Source of the DNA: Synchiropus splendidus
Lineage: Eukaryota > Chordata > Actinopteri > Syngnathiformes > Callionymidae
Assembly: GCF_027744825.2 (NCBI RefSeq)
Contig: NC_071347.1
Location: 20,532,001-20,596,000, forward strand
Direction of reading: 5' to 3'
Length of the DNA stretch: 64,000 nt
Shown piece after piece: positions 36,271 to 49,400 of the stretch (positions are counted from its first letter, which is position 1; each line of letters starts with the position of its first letter). The translations under genes and the position numbers were made by a program. Under the pieces are notes generated by a model. The model worked only from the letters and a program-made list of their open reading frames with translations. It was not told where the DNA came from and ran no database searches.

Positions 36271-39200
36271 CTTGTTTAATAATGTATGATGTCGGAGCAT
36301 CGCGGTGTGATGATTTAAGCAACTTTAGGTGAAACAGAAATTCAAGATAGGTCCAAACAAAGGTGATCGCGATTAGTCGACTTATTTCACCCCACTAACT
36401 GCTCCTGTTAACCACTTCACGCTTGCGCTGCTTTCTGATGACCTGAAATTTCACCACTTCATGTCTCATCTCGCTGACACACATCATGCGTGACGTAGTT
36501 ATTAAAAATGTCTCCCCCTCTATTGGTCTTCTCACATTACGTCCTGCTCTACTGACCCCCGACACTATTTTTCATGGCTTAACAAAATCACCCGTTCACC
36601 ATCTTAACCCTCTCATGTCTCATTTGGACCCTTCCAAAAGTGCCTCCCTGGTGCCGTCAGACTGTATTGGCCAATCCATGCTCTTATTAGAGCCAGCACT
36701 AGTCGTGACTTCACTTTGCCTCCAGCTCATATCACCACAACACAAAAAAACAAAATAGAGCACAAATGAAAACGCTCCTGAAAATAGATGCTAAAATGAT
36801 GCAGAGCAGAAAAAGTTCCTGCTGAACGGTCTGAGCACGGATCTAGACCAGCTTTGCTCCGCTGACCCAGTTCCTGGCTGACACCCTGGACGAAAAGGTT
36901 CTGATGAGTCTGGTCCTCTGGGGACCATCCATTCTCCAGCTTCCTGTTATTATCCTAATGAAATAATTACAAGTTCCCAGCTCTCCGTCAGGTCCAGTTG
37001 GGTTTGAGAGTCCAGTTTATTTGGGGAAACAACTGCCGGCTGAGGTCGCTGACTCACCGGACCTTTGCCTTATATGGCCACAACAGAGGAAATAGATGGA
37101 GATGAGGATCATAGGAACCGCTGCTCATTGTTCTCCAATGTTGTTGTGGGACATCTGCGTCTCCTTCCTGGCCAAAAACAACCCATTTGGTTTTCCATCA
37201 CGTTATTCGTTTCTCTCCATCTCCTCCGGTGCTCCACTGTTCCTCGCTGGTTCAGAGAGGTCTCCGGATGTTCCCAAGCCAGAGTGAGGGGTGCATGTCT
37301 TGGACTGTAAAGCCTGCACCCTTGTAACCATTGATGGGAATAACTGTCGGCCCCTGGGTTAAACAACGGCTCTACACTGAGTGTACAGGCATGTTGGCAC
37401 CAGGCGCCTCTTGTACTTCAGTCTCCAGCAACAGAAGCGTCTTCTCTCCGTCTGTTGAGGGAAAAACTGCTTGGGACGGGACTGAACTTAGTGGGACGTC
37501 GACATGGTGGATCGATGAGGCGGGATCATAGCTCTTTATCGGCTGCGGAAGTCTATGAAAGCAGCTTGGGCCCCGGCGTCTCGGGGTCCATCAGAGGAGC
37601 CGTCGCCTCGGTGAGTCTTCAGTGGCAGCGACCGCGACGCTCAGCTTCTCTCCCACGTCACGTCACGTCTTCTTGTGGATGGATGTTCCCTCTCTGTATA
37701 CGCCACGCTGACATCTGGGCTCTGACGGGTTACGGCGCCACGACTTCTCAGCTATTTCTTCTTCAGTCCCCTGAAAGGTGTCGCATCCTCTGCTCCCTGC
37801 TCTCCTTTGTTTCACTGTGTTTATAACATTGGACCCCGCTGGTCACGGCCGGCTCGTCCAGTTCTCTCATCTTATTCCAACTACTATATGCTTATAAAGC
37901 ATCTCTCAATATGCGCTAATATACGAGGCGTTGTCGCAGTCGCGTCTTATTAAATCCAAATTTCAGGAAGTGACAGCAACAGTGGCATTTTATTGCACCC
38001 GACGGTTTGATTTACTTTTTGATATTCTGCGACGGTTCCCCCTGCGCGGCCCAGCCGCATAAATGTATTCATAAAGCATGTGTTGTCCCGCCTTCAGCTA
38101 CGTCTTCACATTTATATTGTATTCAAGACTTCTTTGAAACGCACATATATTTAGCCAAAAACACACAAACCCTGCAGCCTGTGAAGTCTTGCTATTCCCC
38201 GCACGGATTTGAAACGATAGGACGACGTGAAGGAAAATACAGAATATTTATGGTGAGCGTTCGCATCAAAGGCCACAAACACAGCATCAGCGTTGGCTCA
38301 GCGCGTGTCTGATCAGAGGTCGTCCGTCAGAGAGTCAGGTCCTGGGCTCCGGTGCTTTCCATCATGTCTTGCTTTGTCCTTGACAAGACGCGTGACTCCT
38401 GATAAAGTGCTCGTGTCTTCATCTGGAAGCCTTAAATCAAAGGCCTTATAAGAGGATTGTGAGTCCCAGAGGCACAGTCGTCAGTGGTGACACAGCGGCA
38501 GCTTGTGCGACCATCTTTTCTGGTCTATCGTGACTCAGCAGTTCAGGGTTCCATCACCGCTGTTTTTAACCAAAATGATTTCTTTATTCATGCCAACAGT
38601 ACTATTCACGCCAGCCTTCACAATCCCAGACACAAAGGCGAAAGTATCGCACAAACTGTCTGGTACAGAGTTCCAGAATAGGAAAGGGATTTGAAGAGGG
38701 GCGGGACTTTATTTTCACAGCAATAACAGGTTTTAGGATGAATTAATCGCGATTAATCGCATTTGATATTTGACAGCAGAATGACTCAATTTAAGTTGAT
38801 TCTGTGAACATCAGCTTAAACATCTGTTACTCTCCTCCATCATGGATGTTTTGGTTTGAATTGACGGCTGAAAATCGTTTCCTGCAAAAGAAGGTTTTTT
38901 GCGATTAATCTGCCATTTGTATCATTAATTAATCTCCAAGTTAATCTTGTTTTTTTTTTTCCTACCATCGAGTGAAAACATGAACCTCGTTGCCGTTTCC
39001 AACGTTTGGCGGCGCGTCACATGTTCCCGTGAACCTGAAAAGGTCATTAAACGGTAATTACACGGCGACCTTCCCCGGAGCGCGTCAGTCAACGCTGAGC
39101 GTTTTTAATCAAGCGTGCTTCAGTATCGATCGGCCGCTCACCAACACACACACCGACATGGACCCTCGTGTCAATCAATGCAGTTACAGTTCGGCCTGGT

Positions 39201-39980
39201 TCTCCTGGCGAACGCACGGTTTACAGTACTGCAGGCCGTAAACACAGTTGGGGTTCGGTTTGAGTAAACATGAGCCGCTTGTTGACCAGAGGCGCGTGTG
39301 CTCACTTTACTGCAGTAAAACAGTGCTGCTTTGACTCATCTGAAGAGGCTCACGCCAGAACAGACACATCGCATTTAAAGAGGCATTACATTTCAACGAA
39401 AATATCGTTTAACTCGTCCTGAATAGTTCAGTTATACAAGGTATTATTCACTCGAGATTGTAAAAAATTGCATTTACACAAGTTGAAATTGATGCATAAA
39501 TGAATAATGTTCCTGAATTTTTCACATGTACTTATTTTTAATATTCAGTCTTTCAAAATCAAGATCAAATTTAACAAAATATAACAATATATTTTAAAAT
39601 AATATTTAAGGAATATGAAATAAATAAATGAACTAATTAATTAATTTTTTTTCCTGAATTCTTCACATATTTATTTGTATTATCATATTTTAATAGTAAT
39701 ATTATGTTGGACAAAACAAGAAAAAAATGTAGTTAAAATAAGACAATTAGCATTAAATTAAGAACATTTTGAATTAAATCAACAATATTTCAATATATAT
39801 TTGCAAATGCATCATCTTCCTCTTCTGTACTCTTCTGTATTCTCTCCACGTGTCTCTCTAACTTTGCATGTTCATAAAAGGATTAATGCAAATCAAAGTT
39901 ATGAATTCAGAACTCAAGAATGTGAAAGTTTCTGAAATACAAGTGTAACTTGTTGAAGGTGGAAGACAAGAGTCAAGAAG
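36271..39980. other. Intergenic DNA, no gene recognised
   Basis: Short unrelated frames only. It includes an ATTAATCGC repeat copy at 38735-38955 and two TAAT-rich candidate elements (37960-38110, 39040-39160). From 39380 to 39800 it is AT-rich. Confidence 0.5.
38735..38955. mobile_element. MITE-like element, ATTAATCGC family
   Basis: Left part TGAATTAATCGCGATTAATC, right part TTTTTTGCGATTAATCTGCC then ATTAATTAATC. Same motif family as 12612-12842 and 26405-26585. Boundaries are uncertain. Confidence 0.45.
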
Positions 39981-40019
39981 AGTTGGGCGGAAACAAAACA
40001 ACAAAACGTACCATTGACC

Positions 40020-40125
40020 CAGAGTGTCTGGTGACAGTCCCGGGGACAGGGAGACGGGGGTCCTGTCCATCACCAGACACAAGCAGAGAGTGGGAGGAAA
40101 CCAGAGTGGAAACCCACACGGATCA
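40020..40125 (-). repeat. Fragment of the teleost repeat seen at 14041-14222
   Basis: On the minus strand it reads TTTCCACTCTGGTTTCCTCC CACTCTCTGC, then GACAGGACCCCCGTCTCCC, a decayed version of the same repeat. Confidence 0.4.
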
Positions 40126-40749
40126 GCCCTGCAGCTGAACTGCGTTCGTAAGACTCAGGTTTGTGCTCCTGAACTCTTCTGTGAAGCTTTGTCTTGGATC
40201 ACGAGGTGATGGTTACATTCCGACACTATTTTTAGTGTCTTGCGCCGGTGAAGTCTGAGGGCCATTTTGGCCCCCTTCACTTTAACGACAGGTTTGTTCA
40301 GGGAGGACCGATGAAGGGTAGCAGAGCTCCACACATCTATTTATACGTGTTTACACTTGAAGGCTTTTAGGGACGTTCCGATCCAGAGGAACCTGAGATG
40401 TATCTGTCTGGAACAGCTCAGGGACGCAGCCAGACTAGTCAGCGTTGCCACGGAGACGGGAGCCTCCAAACGTCCTCTGTAGCGACAACACAGGGGCCGA
40501 GATGGACCATGGAAAAGATGTTCTTTCCAGGATGTTTCGAACGTTCAGAATGCTGCACCGGTTCCAGCGGCTGTTTGACACCTGCTGAAAAGTGCTCGAC
40601 CCCAAAACAGAATAGAACAACAAGCCCCTCTTACTGCCAATCAGCGTAAGAGCCAGCTGATCCCAAGTGGAAGAGAGGCTCCTCAGGGGGTCCCGAGTTA
40701 GCTGCTGTAGGATTAAGAGACGGTTTTCACCTGGGAGAAACCAGAGAGG

Positions 40750-40900
40750 ACCGGGTCAGACACGGGTCTGTCAGAGGGACGTGGAGAGGAGAGTTGGACC
40801 GAGAACGTCGGAGACGGAGGAACAGCAGACGACCAATGAGGTTCATGATGGAGGAGGATGTTCGAGGGAGGTGGAGCTGGAGGACCTGCTGTGACACGAG
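40750..40900 (+). mobile_element. RTE-like LINE fragment, 3' coding end
   Basis: GACGTGGAGAGGAGAGTTGG and later CGACCAATGAGGTTCATGAT give RRPMRFMMEEDV-like residues. They resemble the C-terminal end of fish RTE LINEs and the piece at 32930-33085. Frames are broken. Confidence 0.35.
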
Positions 40901-43900
40901 CAGATGTGACATGAGGAAAGCAGATGAAAAAGTGGCTCAGAAATGATGAGGTTGCTGCTCAGCCCTTCCTCCTTCTGCCCCCGGGTTTGACAGGCCCAGT
41001 ATAATGAGCGCACTCAAACCAAGATGACATCTTTATTCTCGCTTCCAGTGGAAGCCAAGTTCTTAGATGTTGATTTTTCAGAGGCACTTTCAGCCTTTTG
41101 GGTTTAGAAAGCAGAACAAGCCTCTTTGTTTTGGGACCAACACCAGGCAGCGCTGAACTCTCCACTCATTAGAATGTGCTCTTGCTTTATTTGGTCACTT
41201 CTTGGACACGGATCCGGTTCAATCCCTGCTGGCAACGTTGGTTTATAGTTATGAGTCTGGCCCGGCTGCTGTGGTCGACAGCGATGAGCCGCTCGTACGA
41301 AAGAAGGTCCAGGAGGAACCCAGCCATCCTTGTAAAGAGCCCTAAAACCAGCTCCACATTCATGCCGGGTGTGTTTAATGGAACAGCACTGGTTCCTGGG
41401 AAACCACTTCCAGGTCAAAAGGGCAGATATTGAACATGTGACCTGTTCCATGCATTTCCCTCGGGGGGGAGGAGGAGGCAGAGGAGATTGATCTTCCTCT
41501 CTCATCTGAGGTCAGAGGTCACCCTTAGTGAGTCACTGCCTCCTCCAAAATCTCAATATTTGACTCCAACAAAACCACAGAGCTCATGTTTCTTGCTGGA
41601 GAATTTCAGTTGCCGACACTAGAGTTCCACACACACCCAAGTGGTGACACAGTCAGAGCCACCTCATGGTTTCACTGCCACAACAACATCTGGAGCAACC
41701 ACCCGGAACAGGCACCTCAGGTCCTGGGACAAGTTTGTGGAGGAGCCAACAAAGTGCACATGGGCTTCTCTCTTCAGCAGCTTCTCTTCACCATCTCCAC
41801 ACTGCCTCAAGCTGAGATCAGAGAAATCTGTCGTGTTGCACTGCTCCTGTGCAGAACCTGGGGGGGTCTCCCTGTGTCTTCCTCAGCCAGGAGCTCACTG
41901 CAGGGGGTGCGCCGGTGCTCTCTGAGATCTGGAGATGTCAGGGTTGCTGCTTGGCACCTGAGAGAGCAAAGACTTCCGGCAGAGGAATGAGTTTCTTTGT
42001 TCAGTTGTTACGGGTCGGAACTTCTCTGGGTCCCATTCCTTTAGCTTGGTCCAACGACCTGGTCTTGCCGCAGCTTCTGGAAGGGGTCCCTGAGCGAGGA
42101 GGAGCATCCCTGTGGTCTACTGGGATGTTCATAGCCACGGCGTCCTGGGGACCTTCTGAGACTGATCCCATCAGTCAAATGAAAGCGTCACATGGATGAG
42201 CACCTCCGAGGCTTCAGAACTCCAGTAGTAAATACTACAACCTTCTCTGAGCTGCAGCATGAAGACTCGCTTGCATGAGTCTGCACCTCATGTTTTTGGA
42301 CTTGAAGGCCTCAGACTAGAAGCTACCAATGACAGAGTGTAACGGGTGATGACGTCGAGGGCCAGTCGTCGCCCCTCCACCAATGATTCCATGACTAAGC
42401 GGTAAATAATACATGAGCAGTGGAGTTCCCACATGTGAGGAGTCGTTCCTGCTTCTCAGCATCCATCCCAGCTGATGAGCTTTGACTCTTTCTTTTCTTT
42501 CCTTCTGTCTAATGGCCCGAAATTAGCCTCACTCGCAGGAACGGCGCCCGCTCCGGAGGGGTGTCAGTAACATCGGCACTTACAAGATTCCATCACAAAC
42601 TGCTCAGCCATCTGAGAAATGACTGCAAACAATATTTTCCCTGCGAAAACAAACAGAACAGAACAGATGCGGGCGAAGCAGTGGCGGCCGTCCTCGCCGT
42701 GCAGAGCTGCAGCCCAAATGTCTGCAGGGGATTCAAAGCAGGCGACGGTAGCAGTGAGGAAAATGATGTTTCATGCTCACTGGAGGAGTCGGACGGGATT
42801 ATGTGTCGATGACATCATTCTCACTTTCAGCTCCGTTGTGGAGCTGAGACTATGAATTGGGCTGTTTCAGTCATGACAGAGGCAGCAGCTGTGTTATAGT
42901 TGGAAGCGACAGCAGATGTGCCAGCTGAGTTTACATCCAAGTGCTTCGTGAAGTTACAAAGCAGAGGTTGATGCTTCTGGCCTTCAACTTCGGAGTTTGA
43001 AGTGAGAATTGTCTGTGAAGAAGAGAGCATGGCTGAAGGTTCTGACTCAGGTGGAGGAGTTCAAGTATCGTGCAGGAACACCTACTGCGTAGTGGTCTAT
43101 GTTTCAAGGTCCAGACCTGAGTCCCGTCGACCTCAGTGGTCATCATGTTTCCCACGATGGGGGTCATCGGGGGCGTGTCTGGGACGACAGAAATGGAGGA
43201 CTTCACCTCACGTGGATCACTCTTTACAAGGCTATTGTCATCCAGCTGGCACTCGGAGCAGAGCCGAGCGACGGTGTGGATCTAAGGACGTGATCTGGTT
43301 GAAGGGATCCACGAGATGAGAGCTCTTCAGCAGCCTCATGCTTGCGAAGACTCGACGACCCAGGGCGAGGTGAGCCTGGCAGATGTTTGTTTACCTCGAG
43401 TCGAGACGTGTCACGACAGCATCTTCAGATCCCCATCTGTTTTCCACGTCACGCGTTGAGATTAGAGGGTACAGAGACGCATCATGAAATATTTACCAGC
43501 TGACACTCACATGTCTTCCCTTTTCATCCCAACCCGCCGACACCCGTCACGGTAATCTGACGCAACCTGTCGGCTGACGTGTGTAGAGACACGGAGAAAA
43601 AAATCCACTCGATCTTTGCGTTTCAGATTTGACGTGACACAGTCAGTTAGTGGTTGAGATCTCCATCCTACAGGTGCTGGTTCTCTTCATCACGGCTCAG
43701 TCAGGTGAGCTCTCTCATCCGCCTGCCCAGCTCTGGCTTACGTTCTTCTCCCTCCAGTGTTGCGGTGACATTTCTGGGATCCCAGGCACTGGACATCCAC
43801 CACATCCCTCCCGAAATCTGTCCATACTTTTATCACTTAGTCCTGAACTCCATCAGCAGCAGCCTCCTCGTCCATTTGAGTGCGTCTCTCAGGGTGACCT

Positions 43901-46842
43901 TTCATGCTGTGTTGACTCTCTGTTTCACTTGCGTCAAGGAATGTGAAAGTGTGTGTGCAGATTCTGTACATCCATTCTCTTCCTCCGCTTGCTCCCATTA
44001 TGACTCTAGGTGACTGGAGACCACATGAGCCTGACGGGAAGCTTGGGACACTCTGGACATGACGGACAACCACTTCCATTCACACTTAGCTCTCACCACT
44101 TCCTTTATATTTGAGGGATCAATGTGAGTGAGGCACGACGTGAAAGTGCAACACAGGTGATGCCTGGCAGACACGGCATGGCAGGGTCGAGTTGTGTGGC
44201 ACTGGTGGTCGGTGAAGGCAGAACTGGACAGGAAAGAGGACTGACTTGACAAGAGGAATCAAACGTGGCTGATTTATTCGAACCCTGAAACCTTTTTCCA
44301 CGTTTGACCTTGCACCGTAAATGGAAGTCAACCTTGCACTTCTCTCCATGATCGGTTGAGTTATGAATGGCTCCATTAGCAGCGAGGACCCTTCACTCAG
44401 GGGGAACGCTGACCTCCATCTGCCGCTGTGTGAAAGACTGGACGGCAGCCTTCACTCGCGTCAGCGTCCAGGGAGCAAACATCATCAGCTGAAGGGCGTC
44501 ACTTGGTCTCCAGAGGAGCCCACTTCATTTCTCAGCTTGAACAGCAGTTGAGTTCCAGGGCGCAAAAGATGGGAAGAGATTCTGCTCTTTGGAAGCCAGG
44601 AGACTTTTCTGCTTCAGTTATTATCGCCGCACTTCTGCAGTAAGCCAAAGCAAACCAGGGTGAGGGGGAAAAGGGAGCGTTCCGCCTCATTTGGCGGCTG
44701 CATTGTTCTGTGGAGACGAGGAGCAAAGTGGGTCTTCTCACCTTGTTGCACCTCAGACTCATCACAGTTGTCAATTCATCGGCAGTAATTGTCCCTCATT
44801 GAGCTGCAACTCTGAAGTACTTGATAAATGCTTGAGACTGTGTCTGATCATAAAAATAGCAATGCTGCTTTTCTTCTTTGGCTTGTATATAGGGATGGAA
44901 GACAACTGAACGCACACGCCAAACACAGTCCCTGCACTTCGTTCACTATTCTATTGAAACATCAACAAATCATGATGTTGGAGACAAACTCCACGAATAC
45001 GTTTCATCATAAAACAGTTTCAAGAGAGACTTGACATGAATGAAATCGCTTATCGCTGACATTACAAACATTTATCGCCATGACTTTTTTGTCCAGATCC
45101 CCCATCCTTACTTACATATATAAACACACACATCTGGTGTCTCTCTTTCAATATTCGTTAATATTCCTCCTTCAGCAATTTTATTTTATTTTATTTCCAT
45201 GCACTTTCCGAGGTGCTGATTTCAACCCAAGCGCTGTGCTGTCAAAGTTGTCACGCCGCTTGCACCCGGCACCCGAACAAAGGTCCAGTCCATGTGAGGA
45301 TCACAGCATCGCACGATACTCGCTGCACTAAAAGGTAACGATAAACCGGTATTGTGAGAAGAGGCTGTTCATTTTTGACCGTCCTCCAGATACTTGGTGT
45401 TTGTGTGTGTCTCCAGTGTGTGGCGCCGGGTGGAAACACACACAACTGAAGCGGATAAGCAGCAATGTAGCAGCGAGGCGCTCACCTGTTCAGTGGAAAC
45501 CAAGGGTTAATGCTGCCAGAGAAGATGCTGCAACACTTTTTTTTAGTTGGAGTCAAACTCCCAGGATGATGGTGATGGGCTTCCACTTGAAAACAACACG
45601 ACCTGTGATGCTCAACCAGGGTCACTTTCACTTTCCGCTGCTGCTTTCCTGCTCTGCTCACTTCCCCTCCCAATGTATTGTGTAACAGTGGAAACCGTTT
45701 ACACGCAGTTGTATGGTACTTGTGGTGTTGCACTAGTGACGGGACTCCGCCTTTACATCTGTTCCTTCTGGTCTGATATCAGTCTGCTCACAAACCAGAG
45801 AGTTAAAGTCCGTATGAAGCCGAAGCAAATGAGCAAGAGCTGAAGGTGGAAGTGATGACGTGGCCCGAGCGGAGCCAGCGTCTGATCCCTACCACCTTCA
45901 CATCCTCGACAAGCCCATCGTATCAAACCGCCAGCGGGTCGATGGTGTCATCTGATGCCCCTACGTCTGGAAGGCCGCTATAAAAAGACCTCGCTGAACA
46001 GACACCACAGGTCTGAAGCGGGAAAACATCTGGTCAGGCCGACAGGATTCTTCACCTTGGACTGGTGGAGAGACGGCGTGAAGGTGACTGGAGAGCAGAG
46101 CTTTAATAATGGATCACGGAGGAGACCCCCGCCGCCCCCCACTCACTCCGTACGGGGGTCAAACACGAGGTGGCGGACCACACCAGTTGCGGTCGAATCA
46201 TCACAGGCCAGATTGACTTCACACATTATGACCTTGTTTCCCGCCTGAATATTTCATGAGCGCTGTGAAGAGGACGTGTAATATGTGCGACCCGACACCG
46301 CGTGGCATCTTTCCTTACACTCGGGTTAATCCGGAAATCAAACCAGTTCACAGCGAGAAGGAGCTGCAGTCGTGATTAGCGCCGCGTGAGCTTTGGTTAA
46401 CAAGCTCAGCAGTGGAGATTCCCTTCCATGTTTGACCCCGTTCCCTCTCCACACCTGACAAACGCTCACACCGCTTCACGCACTCAGTTCAACACACATC
46501 CATTGTTCACCTCTACGTCATGAAATATTTCTGGCTCTTTTGGGGCGATTCAATCTGAGGCTTCAACAACATTGTTTGTGGCCAAGTTTGACATGCGCAG
46601 TGAGGCTGGTGTCCACAAGAGGGCTCTGTCCTGACGCTGTTTGACTCAATCCATGAAAGTCTATTGGAAGCTTCAGCGTGACCCTGTGGCTTCGGACAGG
46701 AAGGAGAACAGACCAGGCACATAACATCTTCCACTGTGGCAACACACACTTTTGCTCACTCGCCCACTTTAACGCTCTCTCTCTCTCTCTCTCTCCCTCA
46801 CTCTCTCTTCCTCCCCCACCCTCCCTCCCTCTCTCTTTCCAG
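40901..46842. other. Intergenic DNA, no gene recognised
   Basis: Holds open frames up to 134 codons (41586-41990, + strand) and 133 codons (41104-41505, - strand) that overlap other frames of equal length and show no domain. Around 43675 a short stretch with acceptor- and donor-like edges encodes hydrophobic VLVLFITAQSG, but nothing connects to it. A CT tract occupies 46773-46840. Confidence 0.45.
46773..46840 (+). repeat. CT-rich microsatellite
   Basis: CTCTCT runs with CCCTC and TTCCTCCC breaks, ending in a TTTCCAG that would serve as a strong splice acceptor. Confidence 0.85.
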
Positions 46843-47032
46843 TCTCTGTGTTCTGTCAGACGGGGATTCACAGCACTGGAGGAGCGTGGAGCGAGTGGAG
46901 CGTCTCTTCTCCGGGTGTTCTCCCCCGCCAAACTGTTGAATCCAGCTCTTCAGGATGACAGGGATCAGAGTGTGATCAAACCGGACGCAAGCTTGTCGGT
47001 CCCACACTGGACCTTCTCCGTGCTCCAGCTAG
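46843..47032 (+). other. Possible orphan exon (190 nt)
   Basis: Bounded on the left by a long pyrimidine tract ending TTTCCAG and on the right by a consensus donor CTAG|GTGAGTGAG. It is open throughout in one frame (product from CSVRRGFTALEERG to HWTFSVLQL). I recognise no domain, and no neighbouring exon in a matching phase was found. It could be an untranslated first exon of a gene beyond the window, or chance. Confidence 0.25.
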
Positions 47033-49400
47033 GTGAGTGAGAAAAGCTGCTTCTTTATCTGCACTCTCTCAGAACCATGTGAGCAGGTTGTTGTCCATCG
47101 CCATGACAACTGATAACATTTAAATGTCTTAACTGGACCGGTCCGCTGCTCCTACCCAGGTCTGGTTCGATCCATAAAAGTCCTGTGGAGGACCTTACAG
47201 AACACTTGGCTGCTTCCAAGCATTCAAGGTCTCCACAGCCGCCGCGCTGTGAAGTGCAGAGTTAAATAAACAGCAGACATGGAACCAAGTGGAGCCTGGG
47301 TCCTGTTTAAGACCTCGGCGATCTGTGTTGCTGTCGCTTAGCTCCGATCCTGGTTTGCCTCAAGAGGAGGACGTCAGGTGCTGAAGAAGCAGCTGACCTG
47401 GAGGCCTCTCTCTTGCCTGGTCCACCTTGATGTGAGCCATGGTTGGTCACCCGTTCAGACCAGCTCCACGGAGCAGAACTCCCTCACAGGGATTTTTAAG
47501 GAGCCTGATGTTCACGTCCACTAGAGAGGCAGTCATAGGCACCACCCCAATATATTACTGTGAGGTCATAAAACAGTCTGGGGGCTTTATGTCTATGCAG
47601 ATTTTCACATCAAAATCCGCACCAACCTTTACCCCCCAAGACCTGAGCTTCGTCTTTTATTTTCCCTTGCAACGTGGGAAAAGAAAGACCTGAGGAACGG
47701 ACTAAACTTGGTCTAGAACATGATGTCCTGGCGCGTGGAATCAAAGTAAGTCTGCCAAGGATGACTTGACCACTTACTTTCACAGAGTCAACCATTGTTG
47801 CCTACGTGGAGAGGATCTCCCCACTGCCTTTAGAACAGACAAAACATGGTTAGTTCATAGTGTCCGCTCACACAGTTGAAACCTACCCGGCGGCCATTAC
47901 AGTACTCAGATGCTTCAACGCAATCCTTGTTTTGAAAAGCAAATTTCAAACCAGGGTCGGGAATTGAAACAGATTTTTTCATTGAAGTGGCTTTGGGTCC
48001 TTTCTCTCTGAGGTCCTGAGGGTTTCTGTCTCCAGTTTCCTCCATAAACATACAGAGATGATTCTCAATTATCGGTACGGTTATCGGCTGATAAGATGAT
48101 GCTTCATCAAACATGTCGTAGCTTTTCTTGAGTTGGAGTTCACCACTGAGTTTGGTGAGGTGAAAGCACAGGCATGTGGCTCTCAGTGAAACTGGAAGTC
48201 CAGGTTACGACCTTGGAGCATCTCGGTGTCGCTTTGCTTGAATCTCTATGAGATAGATGGAGGTCTGAAGGATCCAGTTCCATCCGAACGATTTCCTGTG
48301 TGACGTTTGGAATCCTTGTTAGCTGGAAGTGCTGCGGCAACATGGTAAGAAGGTCCCAATACCCAGAAGGTATCTGAAACCTTGGTGTTTTCCATCCACT
48401 CTTGCAGCCAGTACACAGCAGAAACGGGTTAATAAGAAGTCGATACAGACCTCGCGTCTCCTGCGGTGCGGTTTCCTCTGTAGAAATAGTAAATCAATGT
48501 CAGAGTTGCCGCTGAACAAATCATAAAAACCGTTCCGGGAGCTGCTCAAGTTCATCGGGCCAGAAATCGATCAGAACCCGTGACGCTGTTTACTGAAGAA
48601 CACTTGAAGAGCTTCGATGTTTTCTCGGATTTGAGCGGCTCTGGTAACCCGCTGACGGCACAAGCGCCGAGAGAAAAGACATCTCAAGAGAAGCTGAAGC
48701 TGAGGACTCGTCATCACCTCCACAATCGAGAAGTAGAAGTTACACCATGTACACTCGGCACAATATTTAGGAATAACAAGCCTTTCTCAAGTGGCACAAG
48801 TCCTGTCGTTGCGTGCAATTACCAGCACTTTCCCACAAATTAATTCTGACAGCCCCGGCGTGGACTTCAGGATCCTTCAGCAGGTAGAAGGTGGAACGAC
48901 TCCCTCACTTCCTCCTTGGCGATTGAAGGCAATTAAAGATGATTGGCAGACGACACGTGATAAGGGGGCGTGCGGGAGGCGAGTGGCGGCGCTTGATAGG
49001 ATTTAGTTGAGAACGACAGTTTCCTTTTGTTCACCTGCACAAAAGCCGCTCCGCCGAGGGAACGCCGCCCTCTCGGCGGCGTGAAAGCTGTTCCTGGGGC
49101 AACGCTTCCTCGCTGACATGAGCGAGTCAGGCGCCAGCGAGCGTCTTTGTCTATAGCAGCGTTTCATCTGCGTAAATAGATAATCCGGCGTCTCTGAGGA
49201 CCAGCACTTGAGAGGGTAAAGAGCAAAGCCTTCTTAAATTAGCGGTGCGGTGTGAGGATTTTTCTTTGAGAGACCACTGACTGTTCCTCGACAGGTCTGA
49301 GCTCCTCTGCTGCAGCTGAGCAGGTCTCGGCAACACAAGCTCTCAGGTCTGTTGCGGGAGTCGAACCAGCGCCAGACAAAATTCTGAGACAGTGATTTTT
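47033..49400. other. Intergenic DNA, no gene recognised
   Basis: Only short frames without recognisable features. At 48880-49060 a GC-balanced block with GGCAATTAAAGATGATTGGC could be regulatory. A GGTTCGACTCC B-box-like motif on the minus strand near 49355 hints at a tRNA-derived fragment. Confidence 0.45.

Noticed and set aside
41104..41990. Overlapping frames of 130+ codons on both strands
   Set aside because: No family motif, no codon bias I can judge, no splice partners; similar frames occur by chance in GC-balanced DNA.
43010..43320. Possible LINE match around GGTGGAGGAGTTCAAGTATC
   Set aside because: Only about 30 bp resemble a LINE; the rest does not follow, so I did not annotate it.
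43654..44013. Hydrophobic 119-codon frame (with HHIPPEICPYFYHLVLNS), membrane-protein-like
   Set aside because: Starts from a non-ATG codon, no recognised family, and the part from about 43960 resembles a common simple teleost repeat.
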